A stretch of 64,000 nucleotides of DNA from the NCBI GenBank assembly GCA_034509735.1, contig JACGWO010000006.1:32977141-33041140 (forward strand), in the 5' to 3' direction. Every line of letters begins with the position of its first letter. The first letter of the stretch is position 1. The notes below the pieces were generated by a model. It searched no databases. It worked only from the letters and a program-made list of their open reading frames with translations, and was not told where the DNA came from. Origin of the DNA: Sesamum alatum. Lineage: Eukaryota > Streptophyta > Magnoliopsida > Lamiales > Pedaliaceae. The position numbers and the translations under genes were made by a program. Below are positions 23,278 to 36,113 of the stretch, in pieces.

Positions 23278-26200
23278 TTTCTCCCCTCCTAATAAAAATT
23301 TGTCCTCGAAATTTAATTAACTTACCCGTCTCCGGAAATAAATAGGGGTACTTTTCTCTCATATGCTCCTCAACCTCCAAGTGGCTTCTCTTGGGGAGTG
23401 ATGACTCCACCTCACCTTTACCATTGGTATTTCTCAATTTTCTTACACTTTTGTCCAAAATCTCCGTTGGCTCTTCCACATACGTCAATTCCTCAGAAAT
23501 CTCTATTTCCGGTTCACGGATAACATGGCTAGGATCTGAACGATATCGTCGTAGCATCAAAACATGAAACACATCGTGTATCTGCGACAACTCTGCTGCA
23601 GTGCCAGTCGATATGCTAATGGTCCGATCCTTTCAATAATTTCATACGGTCCAATATACCTCGGACTCAACTTTCCTTGCTTACCAAATCTCAATATTCC
23701 TTTCACGGAGATACTTTCAGGAAGACTTTCTCGCTAATTTTCATATTCCATCTCCCTTCGATGTTTGTCAACGATCTTAGGCTGCCTTCAAACACTTTTT
23801 AACTGTGTGTACCTTTTCCATTGTTTGTTGTACCAATTCCGGACCTTCTAGCTGTTGTAATCCCTCAACATCCCAACATACTGGACTTCGACATTTTCTT
23901 CCATATAAAGCTTCATATGGGGCCATACCGATGCTAGAATGAAAACCGTTGTTATATGCAAATTCCATCAAAGGTAAGTGATCATCCCAGTTGCCCTTAA
24001 ACTCCATTACACAAGCCCTCATCATATCTTCCAGAGTCTGAATCGTTCTTTCGGACTGTCCATCTGTCTGAGGATGAAATGCGGTACTGAAATGCAATTT
24101 TGTGCCTAACGCCCTTTGTAAGCTTTCCAAAAAACGTGAGGTGAATCGAGGATCCCTATCTGACACAATAGATATAGGCACGCCGTGGAGTCTTACGATT
24201 TTGGAAACGTACAATTCCGCTAACTTATCCAAAGAATCACTTTGACGTACAGGCAAGAAATAAGCTGATTTCGTCAGTCTATCCACAATTACCCAAATAG
24301 CATCATGTTTTCTGAGCGTACGAGGCAATCCAACGACAAAATCCATAGTGATCTTTTCCCACTTCCATTCTGGTATAGATAAAGGTTGAAGTTTACCCGC
24401 TGGCGCCTGATGTTCTGCCTTTACTTGTTGACACGTCATACATTTACCCACAAATTCTGCCACCTATTTCTTCATTGTTTGCCACCAGTAATACGGTCTT
24501 AAGTCTCGATACATCTTTACAGTACCAGGGTGCATCGCATATGGTGCATTTGTGAGCTTCTCGCAAAATCTCTTCCCATAATCCATTCACATCAGGTACA
24601 CAAACTCGTTCTCCATTCACTATCACTCCATCAGCCCTTACTGAAAAATTTGGTTTCTTACCTTGTTTCATCCTCTCCAACATCCGTAAAAAGAAAGGGT
24701 CTTTACTCTGTGCTTCCCTAATTGCATCCACAAGGTTCGGCTTAAGCTGCAAAGTTGCCAACAAACCTGCTATCTGATCAACCTCTAATTTCGTATTCAA
24801 AGATCTCATTTCCAATAACAATGTCATATCATAACTCCCCAAACTGGCTAAGGTGCTTGAACTCTTTCTACTTAATGCGTCTGCTACTACATTTGCTTTT
24901 CCCGGATGATAATCAATAGTGCATTCATAATCCTTTTGCAACTCTATCCATCTTCTTTGTCTCAAATTCAATTCCTTCTGCATTAAAATATATTTCAAGC
25001 TCTTATGGTCGGTGAAGATTTGAAATCTTTCTCCGTACAAATAATGTCTCCAAATCTTCAATGCATGCACAATCGCTGCTAACTCTAAGTCATGCGTGGG
25101 ATAATTCAACTCATGAGTCCTTAGCTGACGAGATGCATAAGCAATTACCTTCCCATTTTGCATCAAGACACACCCCAAACCTTGTTTTTGATGCATCCGT
25201 GTATACCACGTATCGCCCACTACCAGATGGTAAAACCAAAATCGGAGTCAATGTCAATCTTTTCTTTAGCTCATCAAAACTCTGCTGACATTGTTCAATC
25301 CAATGGAATGGTGCCCCTTTCCTCAACAACTTCGTCAAAGGACCTGCAATTATGGAAAAGCCCTCGACAAAACGCCTATAATACCCAGCTAATCCCAAGA
25401 AATTTCGAACTTCCGTCGTATTCTTCGGTACTCTCCATTCCATAACAGCCTTCACTTTTGCAGGGTCAGGCATGACCCCATCACCCGATATCACATGCCC
25501 TAGGAAAACCACCTGATTTACCCAAAATTCACACTTGCTTAACTTAGCATACAACTCTTTTTCTTTCAAAATCTGCAACACTATTCTCAAATGTTGTTCA
25601 TGCTCTCTCTATTCCTCGAATACACCAAGATGTCATCTATAAAGACAATCACAAACTGATCTAGGTACTCTTGGAATGTACGATTCATTAATGCCATGAA
25701 CGCTGCCGGTGCATTTGTTAACGCAAATGGTATCACTAGGAACTCATAATGACCATAACGAGTACGAAAAGCTGTTTTTGGTATATCTTTCTCTGTTATC
25801 CTCAACTGCCAATACCCAGACCTCAAATCAATCTTTGAAAATATAGTGACTCCCTTCAACTGGTCTAATAAATCATCGATTCTCGGTAATGGATATTTAT
25901 TCTTCACGGTCACCCTATTCAATTGACGGTAATCGATGCACAACCTCATACTACCGTCTTTCTTTTTCACAAATAAGACTGGTGCTCCCCACGGTGAAGT
26001 ACTTGGTCTGATAAATCCTTTCTCCAATAGTTCTTCTATTTGCTTTTTAAGCTCTTGTAGTTCTACTAGGGCCATTCTATACGGCGCAATAGAAATCGGG
26101 GCAACTCCTGGGAGGGTTTCTATAGTAAATTTCACTTTCCTATGTGGTGGCAAACCTGGTAGGTCGTCAGGAAATACTTCAGGAAAATCTCTCACTACAG

Positions 26201-26560
26201 GGATTTCTTCCAGTGTGGGACTAATCTTTTCGGTGTCTATCACATGGGCTAAATATGCCTCACACCCTTCTAACATTAATCGTCTCGCCTCAATAGCCGA
26301 TATTACACAGACTGGTACTACTTGTCGATCTCCCACAAATACTACTTTTGGCTTGCCAGAAGATTCAATCATCACTTCCTTCTTATAACAGTCAACCACT
26401 GCCTTATGTTGCGCTAACCAATCCATCCCAAGATTACATCAAACTCCTTCAGATCCATCACTATCAGATCTACAGGTAAGTTTACGTCACTAATCCTCAC
26501 TAAACTCCCCTTTCTAACATTATTCACTATTACACCTCCTCTCATAGGCAAATGAACCAT
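23273..26560 (-). pseudogene. Gypsy pol: protease, RT, RNase H, integrase, degenerate chromodomain-like end
   Basis: Read on the minus strand, the protease motif LIDPGSTHSYIS ends the upstream frame near 26610. RT follows (26426-25587) with [32 protein letters not shown] and the catalytic FIDDILVYS. The RT thumb and the start of RNase H lie at 25590-25111 ([18 protein letters not shown]). RNase H continues to about 24900 ([20 protein letters not shown]). The integrase core is at 24463-23777, with the D,D,E residues in MDFVVGL, VSDRDPRFTS and SERTIQTLEDM. The C-terminal block HDVFHVLMLRRYRSDPSH at 23590 leads to a chromodomain-like tail. Frame changes near 26450, 25590, 25150, 24455 and 23650 break the polyprotein. 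Confidence 0.92.
23278..23292 (-). other. Gypsy polypurine tract
   Basis: The minus strand reads TTTATTAGGAGGGGAGAAA up to the TGTGATGTCC start of the 3' LTR, a standard purine-rich plus-strand primer site. Confidence 0.8.
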
Positions 26561-28131
26561 CAAATTATATCCCAGAGGGCTATTCTCACCAGGTATTTAG
26601 ATACAAATTCTGAAGATATATATGAATGCGTAGAGCCAGGGTCAATTAAAACATATGCCTCAATATCAAATAATAAGATCGTACCTGATATCACGTCATT
26701 TGAGGCTGGAGCTTCTTCTCTAGTCATGTTGTATATTCTTGCTTGAGTCTGTCTCTGAGTTGCTTGTCCTCCCGGTTCCCTCGTACTCCCACCAATAGTA
26801 TGGCTACCATCTCTATTATCAGTGCCTCTACCCCTGCCTCTGCCTCTACCTCTTTCAGCTCCATGAGCACTGCTCCCTATACTGCTTTGACTCTGAGCTC
26901 CAGTGGCTGGACCTCCACTCATACCTACAGCACCGGTAGTCTGGCTGGGACAATCTCTCGACCTGTGTCCTCTACCCCCGCAGTTATAACAAATCTTAGG
27001 TATAGCACCAGGTCCCCAATATGTTCCCAGATGTCGCCTCCCACAAGTAGGACAACTCGGTATAAAGGGTAGCCCCCTGCCATAACTCTGTCCAGCTCCT
27101 CTACCTGATCCAATAGAAGGCAAACTAGATGAGCTGCATTCTACTGATCCCCTGTTAAAGCCCACTGATCCACCAAATCTTGACCCACTACATCCTCGAA
27201 AAGCGAAACCACCACGTGCAAAACTTCCACCCTCTGCTGAAAATGAACGGCCGGTGCCCCTCTTGGTCAATCTACTGGACTCCCCTATTGTATATGTTGA
27301 CTTTCTTTTCTCTTCTCCTTTCTTTTTCTCTTCAGTCACTGCCTCTTCCATCCGAACTGCTGACTCAACGAGAGTTTTAAAGTTCGTAATTCTAAATGCA
27401 AGGCCCTTCCTAATCTCAGGTCGTAACCCCTGTTCAAATCGGTAACATCGGTCCTCTTGTGTCGCTACTGCCTCCGGTGCGTACTTGGCTAATGCAGCAA
27501 AACGAATCTCATACTCAGCCACTATCTGATCATCTCCTTGTACAAGGTTCAGAAATTCCATCTTCTTCTTGTCTTGTTACATCTTAGGTCTATATTTATC
27601 ATCAAACTCTTTCTAAAATTCAGCCCAAGTTATCTCTCGTGGCTCATATGCCCTCTTTATTGACCTCCACCAAATCAGCGCATTCCCCGTGAATAAAGAA
27701 ACAACGTACTTAAGTCGATTTTCTGGAGTACAGTTCAGCAAGTTCATCACATCTTCGGTCTTTTCCCACCATTTTTCAACAACCTCTGGGTCTAAGGTAC
27801 CCTCAAATTCTGTAGCTCCAATCTTTCTAATCCTCTCATAATTACGGTCAACTGTAGGAACCACTTGTGCTGGCACTGGGGCTGGTACATGTGCCTGTGC
27901 AAGAAACTGTGCTTGAGCTTGGGCCTCCAAGGCTATCCAGAGGATCTGTGCATACTCTGGTGGTAACCCTACCGCTGGAGCACCACCAGGAGGAATTGGA
28001 GCATCAACACCAATACCCTCTCGACCTACCCCAACTCTACCTGCACTTGCAGGTGCAACGGAGCCCTCTGCGGACTCCACTGACTCTTCTCTACTAGCTA
28101 CTGGGTTAGCACGTTCACCTTGAGAAGCCAT
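26560..28131 (-). pseudogene. Gypsy gag with zinc knuckle, two in-frame stops
   Basis: The capsid part (RIRKIGATEFEGTLDPEVVE, then NALIWWRSIK) runs from the ATG at 28131. The frame is interrupted by TAG at 27613-27615 and TAA at 27577-27579, then continues in the same frame (RFAALAKYAPEAV, RFEQGLRPEIRKGL). A Gly/Ser-rich linker leads to one CCHC zinc knuckle (CYNCGGRGHRSRDC) near 26960 and into the protease. The two nonsense codons are the only visible damage in gag, which suggests recent inactivation. Confidence 0.9.
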
Positions 28132-28199
28132 CCTACATTAAGAAATTTAATCAATAAACACATCCAATAGTCAACTTATACCCCTAGAAACGTAGACCT

Positions 28200-28211
28200 G
28201 CTCTGATACCA
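28200..28211 (-). other. Gypsy primer-binding site (initiator tRNA-Met)
   Basis: The minus strand reads TGGTATCAGAGC five bases after the 5' LTR ends. This is the complement of the 3' end of plant initiator tRNA-Met, the usual primer for this retrotransposon group. Confidence 0.93.
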
Positions 28212-28216
28212 CCCAA

Positions 28217-29345
28217 TGTGCCATCCCCTACGTAACTACACTGTCTTATCACTAATTATACCCCTTTTTAATTATAACCTGCCTTATAAGAGATTTCATT
28301 TAAAAATGAATATAACTGATCTTATTAAACATATAACATATATATATATATATGATGATAAATGTTGTCAAAAGTTTATATCTACTAAGCCACATGTATA
28401 CTCATGTACAAAACTCAAAAAGATGAAGGTTTCTGACTATTACAGAATCTAAAACACAAACCCGACAAAAGACTAGATGTTTAATAATCATATAGACAGA
28501 ACCCTCGACTTCAGATGTCACGGCTGACCCATCTATTCAGATCCATTTCACGACTTCCAATTTAACATAGCTAGTCACCGTGATCTATCTCCTGAAAAAT
28601 ATTGGCAAGGGATGAGCTGCCTACTCAATAAGTATAGCTAATTAACTTATACATATACACGCACATACATAATAAAAAGAATATCACACCATACGGCAAG
28701 TATAAGAAATAACATATACCAAATCATATATTAAATTACACATAATACTCGACTTTATTGTTTATTTCCTTAGGGCCCTGCTTACCCCTGCTGGAGTGCA
28801 TCACTCAATGGTCTATGCCGGCTATCATCCACTCAATCATAATATCTCTTTTTTTTTCTTCGGTACCACACAACACACAACTCGTATGATACCCCATCAT
28901 CACTGATATCACACAACACACAGCTCGTATGATATCCCATCATTTATCATATCACACAGCACACAGCTCGTATGATATGTTACATCATCTCCTTTGATCA
29001 ATGACAGCACACAGCTCGTCATTAATCATATCATCATAATCCATTGCAGTATGCCCCTCAGTTAGGTAAACCATCTCTTTACCTCAATTCACAATATTCT
29101 AATCACTAATATCAACATTCGTCTTCATTCAAAAATCAAATTTCCATCAGTAACATCAATGTGCAACTTCATTCAATAATCAAATATAATACATACCATC
29201 ATCCTTCTAACTTTCATACACCATAACCATATATAATCACATAAGGACAATTTCACAGTATAACAAGTAATCCGGATAAATAGCCATCGAGTCATAATTT
29301 CGTATACATCACCAGAATATATTTTCATATACATAAACATATCAT

Positions 29346-29380
<35 letters not shown>

Positions 29381-30217
29381 AATTCAATTAACTATACTTA
29401 CCTCCAACTAAAAAGATCTCGTTAATAGGAGAAACTGCTCAGCCCTCTACTCTATCTTCACATCCTATAGTAGGATATAATATATATATTATTAATATAT
29501 CAAAACTGTTGTAAATTCCGAATAAAATTACTAATTAATATTTCATTTATATTGAAATTCAAACCTCCATTTATTCCTCGTCTAAACAATTAGACATTAC
29601 AAGCTTCCCCGATATGTTTTTAATTTATCTATTAACTCATAAGAGCTTATTCTATCAAACCCCTCATGTTTTTATAATTATTGTCCTTTATACCATCCGT
29701 AAATGAAATTACTACAAATATCTCATATTTCTTTTTAATAATTATAATTTTCTCAAATATAATTCCCTAATATTTCTCAAATATAATTCCCTACTATCCC
29801 TATTAATTTCTACCAATTCTTTACTATAATGATAATTATTTAAACACTGGTACATACAATTATGTATTTGGTTAATAAACCGATCAATTTGAATAGTCCA
29901 TTATAACAACTACTAAATCTAGTAGGTTATATAATTTCATATCATTAGCTATAATATTCTAGTCCAATTAAATATATACCCGAACACTAATTTATATAAA
30001 TACTCAAATTCAATAAATTTTCCGGTTAAATAGTAGATCGAATAGTACAAATCATATTTAATAAATGTACTAATTAAATAGTATTAATATAATAATTAAT
30101 TTATAATTTATAATAAAAATACTAACCTCGTTCCTCCGGCTGAAGTTAACACAATTGAAAATTGTGTAATGTTTGTTTTGTTTTAAAGTACATGTTTAAT
30201 TTCTTAAATGGTAAGTT

Positions 30218-30257
<40 letters not shown>

Positions 30258-30529
30258 TTTAATACATGGTGATAGAATGATAGGCAGCCACGTGTTGCGT
30301 TAAATCAATTCTCTCTTTTTTTTTTTATAATTTTATTAAAATTATAATTTAGTCTCCAACTTCTATATATTTATGTATTGACCACAAATATTGAACAAAG
30401 CTCCAATTTAGTCCCCTTCAAGTTTTAATATATTTGTAATTTTAATCTATGACTTATAATTAAATTAAATTTTCTTAATAATTACTAATTAGCCTCTCGA
30501 TTATGAATAAAAATTCTACGAACATCACG
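28217..30529 (-). repeat. Gypsy 5' LTR
   Basis: It starts TGTGCCATCCCCTACG and ends GAACATCACG on the plus strand. The outer end has CG where CA is expected; the other LTR keeps CA. It is nearly identical to 20979-23277. Confidence 0.92.
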
Positions 30530-31307
30530 TTCCTAATAATTAGGAATGGGAACAATGCGACTGTTCCATTTTGGGAACGGTTTTTGGCATACAACCATTT
30601 TACCATTCCTAATTACCTTTGTATCTATGAATTTATAATTTTTGCATTTGGAACACCTTATAAATTTTTGGAACGGTCATATCAAAAGTAAATCGCGCAA
30701 TGAAGAACGGTAATTAGAACACATTTTGGAATTGTTAGCATAAGTTGCAGATACATTTTAGTACTGTTTCTGGAATACGTCTTGGAACGGTGAGGTATAC
30801 AAGTGAGGAACAGATACTAGAATACATTTTGACCCGGCCCTTAGGAACGGATTTTGTACTCCTAATTTGTAATACGACATTGGATCGATTTTTGGTATTG
30901 TATTTAGAACGAAAACCTAACTACGGAAATATTGAATTTGGAATACATGTAGGAACGATCTGTCCATAATTTGGAATTCATTTTTTACCCACTTTTAGGA
31001 ACGGTTGTCATATAAATTTGGAATGGTTGTTAACCAGGTAATGGGAATGGTCACTGCTTTAAATAGTCAAACATTAGAACGGTTTTAAGCGCTCCATGAA
31101 CGTCTAAAGTACCGTTGGTAAATAATGAATTATTAATTTTTTATAGTAATAATTATTATCATTAAAATATATATTAAATTATTAATAATATTTTTGAATT
31201 TGATTTTATAATTATTATTTCAATATGAAAAACGCATAATTTAGAAATAAAAATTATATTAAATAAGAATATTATCCAATTTAATTACAAAAAAAAAAGT
31301 CCTAAAT
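30530..31307. repeat. CACTA2 left subterminal repeats (GGAACGG family)
   Basis: This continues the CACTA2 left end (20832-20978) beyond the gypsy insertion. TAGGAACGG-like words and their complements (GGAACGGT, GGAATGG, ACCATTCC) recur many times between 30530 and 31120, followed by AT-rich DNA up to the end of the Transposase_24 gene. The open frames at 30503-30691 and 30745-30969 are not genes. Confidence 0.75.
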
Positions 31308-32865
31308 CTACTCCTCGTCCCCCTCGTCCTCGTCCATCTCGTCAACATCTGAAGGGGGGGGGGGGGTTGTCTCTAGGAGGTCGTGACGGGCCAACGCCGG
31401 AGTGACTGGTCTGCAGGGCCTTTATCATGCCCATCATGTCCACCATCTTCTCCTCGAGGCGGACCATCCGACCCTCCAGGTTCGACGAAGGCGTTGGCGG
31501 TGGTGATGGCGAGGTAACGGTCTGGCTCAGACCGTGGGCCTCAAAACTAAGACCGAATACTCAGTCCTTGTTCTTGCCCCCCACCGCAGCCAGCCACATT
31601 TCCTGCTCGGTCTGCGCCACCGAGCCCTCTGATTCGGCCGGATGCTTCGCAGGATTGGCCGTGCCTGAGACTGGTGATCCTCCAGCAACTTTTGTAATGT
31701 TTTTTGCAAAAAATAGTTAGAATAAATTAGAATATTTTGGAACATTAAAATAAAATAAATTAGAATATTCAATCTACAACTTACCGCCACCTCCGCTGCC
31801 CTCGGCCCGCTCCACCCGCCATCGGCCTTCTTCTTGTAGCATCTGGAGAATAACTCCATCTGCTTCACTGGCCGGCTGAGCTGCTCCTCCTGTAAAAGGA
31901 AATGGGAAACAACTATTACAATTTTAATTTAATAATAATAAATACTTTAAATAACATTAAATATCTTACCATCTTCCGCTTGTGCATACCGACGGAGATA
32001 GAATCCCCCGGTACACAGTAGCGGATGCGGCTAGGTTGGTGGACCGGTTCGCCTTGTTCTTCGCGCACTCCTCCTTGAACTCTGGGGACTCCCAGTACAG
32101 CAGGAGTTGTCGCCAAACCTCGTTCGCCAGCCATAGAGGCTTCTGCAGGGACTGTCTGGCGAGGACGAACTTCTTTCGGAGGAACTTCCCCGTCCAGATG
32201 TGGAAGATCTTGAACATGGCCTCGTCATCGCAGTCCCACCAGTATGTCATATGTATTAAAATATATATATATATATCATAATTGAAATTGTTAAAATATT
32301 CAGAATAAAATTTAATTGATAACTGAAATTAACCTTACCTTTAGGCTCTCAAACCAGAAATGTTGGTGCTCTGGCGGCACCTTGCGCAGACTGTCCCAAG
32401 GGTGGGGATAGTGTCCTCGCACCACCGCGTTGATGCGCTCGTGTACCTTCCGATCCCTCCTGAAATATATAATAATTAGTGTGACATAAAAATAATAATT
32501 TAAATTACAAAAAATTTTTAAAAAATGTAAATATACCTCGCGTCAGCGAGTGTGATATACTGACGCACGGATGATGGCGGGAGTGGTGGGGCCGGTGGGG
32601 GTGGTGGTGGTCGGGCAGCCCATGGACAGGCCGGATCTACCACCGGTACGATAGTGGATGGTCCATCACCCTCCTCAACGGGTGCAGTGGTAGACGGACC
32701 GGGCTGTTGATCCTGTGCAGGTGGTGTAGGTGCCTGCTCTGCCGGTGGTGGTGGTGGGAACACTGCTTCCCCATCCTGGGAAGCAGCACTGACCGGCGGT
32801 ATGGCTGGTGAGCTGCGACCGCGACCACGTCCACCTCTTCTAGGTGGAAAATCTCGACCAGACAT
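31308..32865 (-). pseudogene. CACTA2 Transposase_24 (Ptta/En/Spm) gene, about five exons
   Basis: In CACTA elements this second gene accompanies TNP2 and is regarded as the accessory, TNPA-like protein. Exons on the minus strand: 32865-32537 (Arg/Gly then Pro-rich start MSGRDFPPRRGG, ending YITLADAR), 32459-32339 (RRDRKVHERINAVV...HPWDSLRKVP), about 32249-31980 (YWWDCDDEAMFKIF, LYWESPEFKEECAKNKANRS), 31889-31795 (EEQLSRPVKQMELFSRCYKKK) and about 31700-31308 (GSVAQTEQEMWLAA, then a VRLEEKMVDMM coiled stretch and an acidic end). GT donors at 32536, 32338, 31979 and 31794 and AG acceptors before exons 2 and 4 are good. Exon 3 lacks a clear acceptor and has lost one G in the run near 32010, shifting the frame. 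A TGA interrupts exon 5 before VFGLSFEAHG. Confidence 0.82.
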
Positions 32866-33126
32866 GATCTACAATGTTTTAAAAAAATATTAGTGATTTG
32901 AATTTTTAACAAAATATTAGTGATATGAATTTTTAACAAAATATGTTCTAAAATTTGAAAATTCTCTACTAAATCCCACAATTTATCTAACAAATCGATA
33001 CTAAATCCCAAAATTTTAAGAAATTTTCCCTACAATGTATACTAAATCCCAAAATTCTTTCATAAAATGTATACTAAATCCCAAAATCCTTTCATAAAAT
33101 GTATGCTAAATTTTACATATATTTCC
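32866..33126. other. CACTA2 promoter-side spacer of the Transposase_24 gene
   Basis: AT-rich DNA with a short repeat ACTAAATCCCAAAAT seen at least three times (33000-33090). It lies just upstream of the Transposase_24 start codon and ends at the copia insertion. Confidence 0.45.
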
Positions 33127-35356
33127 TGAAGGACAAGCGGATCCGCCCGGGAGCACGAGCGGAAGCGAGAAAGCGAGAAATTGTGCGTAAATTTAAATCA
33201 AATTCAAAATACGCGAATCCCAAGGGGTGTACCCTTGGGTGCTCAACCGGGCGTTCGATGTAGGATGTGTAAATATAAAACATATATTTAAGCACATAGG
33301 GCATAGATATATAAATGAAATCAATCAAAGCGTAATAAACCATTACCTTTGATTGTTTAGCGTATGCTCCCGGCTACTTGCGTTGTTCCTTCTCCGGAAT
33401 GCTCACGAAATCTAAACGTATGGATTCTCCAAAGGTGATCTACACCACACCGGAAGAAACACACGTTCTTCTTGCGAGAAAAGAACGGGTTTAGAAGGAA
33501 TCGGTTTAAGAGAAGAACACTATGAATTAGTGTTCTCTCAAACTTACTTTGTTCTTCTTCTTGATTCAAAATCAAGTGAAGAACACAAGTGTGGAAGAGG
33601 GAGAGAGCACGAAATTTGAGAGAGAGGAGAGGGATTTTTGTCTTCTCTTTTTCCTAGAAAAAGATGAATAATGAATCACTTATGCTTGGTGTTGTATATT
33701 CTCATATATATACATAATTAATGTTTATTATTGGAATGTGTCTAGGTTCATCCAAGGATGTCTAGATTCATTCCAATCAATCACCATCAATTCTTCAATC
33801 AAGCCTACCAAAATTTATGGTATGATCAAATCATACCAAAAGGGAAGAGCTTGGTTGGAGTTGATTTGTCTCTTTCCAAAAGAGATAAGTCAACATACCA
33901 CCTAGCATGAAACATGGCTGATTTTGCTTCCTCTAAGGGAGCATGTCGGCCATGTTTAATTAAGGGAAGAAGTCCAACTTCTTCCTATTCCAAAATAGGA
34001 ATTATTTCTCCTTTCGGGTATAATTTGACGGACCGGGTTTTATCGTAATCCAATTACGATGAATCCAACATTAAATCCAATTTAATGTCTATTTAAATTA
34101 TTCCTGTTGATCTTTTAATCCAATTAAAAGATCCAACGTCTCAACGTCTCAACTTTCCATATTTAATCGAAAATCCAATTTACCGATTAAACGGAAGCCC
34201 CATACAATATCGGCCGGTCCATCCAATGGACTTTCCCTTAAGTAATCCAATTACTTATTTTATCCTTCGAGATTGACTCCAAGTCGATCTCTCAACCTCC
34301 TCGGTGATTTGTGTGTGACCCTTTAGGTTCACCCTCAGCTAGACTTGGGCCCGTGTCCCACAAGGGCCCGTTACCATGGGTGGCCGTCTAGCAACGGTCC
34401 ATGGCACTAGAGACTAGGTGAATTGGCGTGAACATTTAGGCGCCGATTCCGTACGGGTACGATCCTTCCGTCTACCGTCTCCCGGCCTTAGTCTAGGGTA
34501 TGGAATTGGGCGTCGGTTCCCATCCTTGACTAGGCATCTATGCTTAATACTCGAGACCAGGTATGCTTCATTACGTCGACACAGGAAACCATTCCCTGTT
34601 CGACCAACCACTGTGGCCACAGCTTCAAACAGCATGAACGTGTCTTCGAGTGCATAGGAGATACCTCTGTCACATACTGACAGGGGACGGATCCTCTTCT
34701 TGGAATCCACCGTCCTCGCTACACATTCCGACTGCACTGGACAAGGCTTATGATAATCATCTTACAGAATGATTACCTCTCGCCAGATCCAAGATACAGC
34801 CGTCCTGTGCATGCGACTGCCATGATTCCTCAAGTCTGAGGATTACTCCCGTACTATCGGAACCGGGGAAAACCAATCATACCGACCAAGCCTCCAAGGC
34901 TTCCATATGATGATCCCCGCGAGTCAGTCCAGTCGGCTCGACCCCAGTCGACCAACCCATCAAGATCGTGTAGGCGTCCCACGCCTGTCGCCGATGAAAC
35001 ACGGCACTCATCCAATGAACACGACTCTTGTGATGCAAGTCTCAATAGGACTCTCGATGCCCTGTCTCGAGGTCCTCGACTTGGAACGTTTCAGACCCAA
35101 CTCTTAATCAGTTGGTTTCATGACCACCATCCAATGCGTGGCCCAACTGCACGAGTTGTTATCCATGGTCTGTGGGCTTTGTTGCGATATAAGTTAAACA
35201 CCGTTTTAACAAATGTAAGATGAGCGCAACAAAGAAGGTACCATTGGTGACGAACACTCATCTTATTCATCACATAATAATATTACATTCACATGAAGGT
35301 TTCGGATAGGTTACAAATTGCCAAACCTATTGGCTTTCTGGTCACCTATTACATCA
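33127..35356 (-). mobile_element. Copia LTR (copy B), inserted in CACTA2
   Basis: It starts TGAAGGACAAGCGG at 33127 and ends ACCTATTACATCA at 35356; on the minus strand it begins TGATGTAATAGGTGACC. It is the inverted counterpart of copy A (1312-3540) and nearly the same along its length. The polypurine tract (minus AAGTGGGAGAT) follows at 35357-35370. No duplicated target flanks are visible because the other end of the element is truncated. Confidence 0.9.
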
Positions 35357-35380
35357 ATCTCCCACTTGACCTAAAGCTAA

Positions 35381-36113
35381 TCACCCATTGACCTCAAACC
35401 TCTTATTCAGATGGTGAGTGTGGGCAACTTGCGACATTGGCTTAGCAAGTGGATCTGCTATGTTTTCTGCGGAGCTGACTCGGTCCAACCGAACGTCACT
35501 CCTGCTATCCATCTCTCTAAGTAGATGGCAGCGTCTAAGAATATGCTTGGATCGTGAATGAGATCTCGGTTCCTTTGCTAGCGCTATCGCCTCGTTGTTA
35601 TCATAAAAGATAATTATAGGTTTAGCAGTGCTAGGTATTACATCCAACCCCTTGGATGTAGCTCATCAACCAAACTACTCCTTAGCAGCTTCCAAAGCTG
35701 CTATGTATTCAAAACTCTATGGTGGAGTCCGCCGTGGTAGCCTACTTGGAACTCTTCCAAGTAACCACGCCACCATTTAGTCTAAATACAAAACTATACT
35801 GAGACTTGGCATCATCGTCATCGGACTGGAAGCTAGCGTCGCTATAGCCTTCCAGTATCAACTCTCCACCGCCGTAGATCAAGAACATGTCCTTAGTCCT
35901 TTTTCAGGTACTTCAGGATAGTCTTGCCTGCACTCCAGGAGGCTGATATCGACTTGTAACGCTCAAAGCGAAAAGCCACATCAGTTCTAGTGCACTTCAC
36001 AACATACTGTATGCTGCCTACGGCTGAAGCATAGGGGATGTCCACCATCCTTTTAAGCTCCTCATTAGTCTTAGGAGACTGCTTTTTGGATAATTTAATT
36101 CCATGCCTCATAG
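35381..36113 (-). pseudogene. Copia pol 3' fragment (copy B), 5'-truncated
   Basis: This is the RT C-terminus and RNase H of the same copia family as 2-1287. MRHGIKLSKK near 36105 and SAVGSIQYVVKCTR near 36015 precede the RNase H end FYDNNEAIALAKEPRSHS...ADPLAKPMSQ, which stops at 35381. The upstream part of pol, gag and the 5' LTR are absent. Sequence homology ends about 36113, where CACTA2-type GGAACGG sequence begins. The frame is broken near 35890 and 35700. Confidence 0.88.

Larger units (their letters stand above)
20979..30529 (-). mobile_element. Ty3/gypsy retrotransposon, Tekay/Del-like, full structure
   Basis: A structurally complete element on the minus strand: 5' LTR 28217-30529, primer site 28200-28211, gag and pol 28131-23273, polypurine tract 23278-23292, 3' LTR 20979-23277. 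The flanking 5-mers TTTCT (20974-20978) and TTCCT (30530-30534) are a target-site duplication with one mismatch. The order protease, RT, RNase H, integrase defines Ty3/gypsy. The pol sequence and the C-terminal EILDKSVRKLRN-like block suggest the Tekay/Del chromovirus group. It inserted in the left subterminal region of CACTA2. Stops and frameshifts make it non-autonomous now. Confidence 0.92.

Noticed and set aside
27867..28097. Plus-strand frame, and others at 24530-26388
   Set aside because: They are shadows of the minus-strand gypsy gag and pol.
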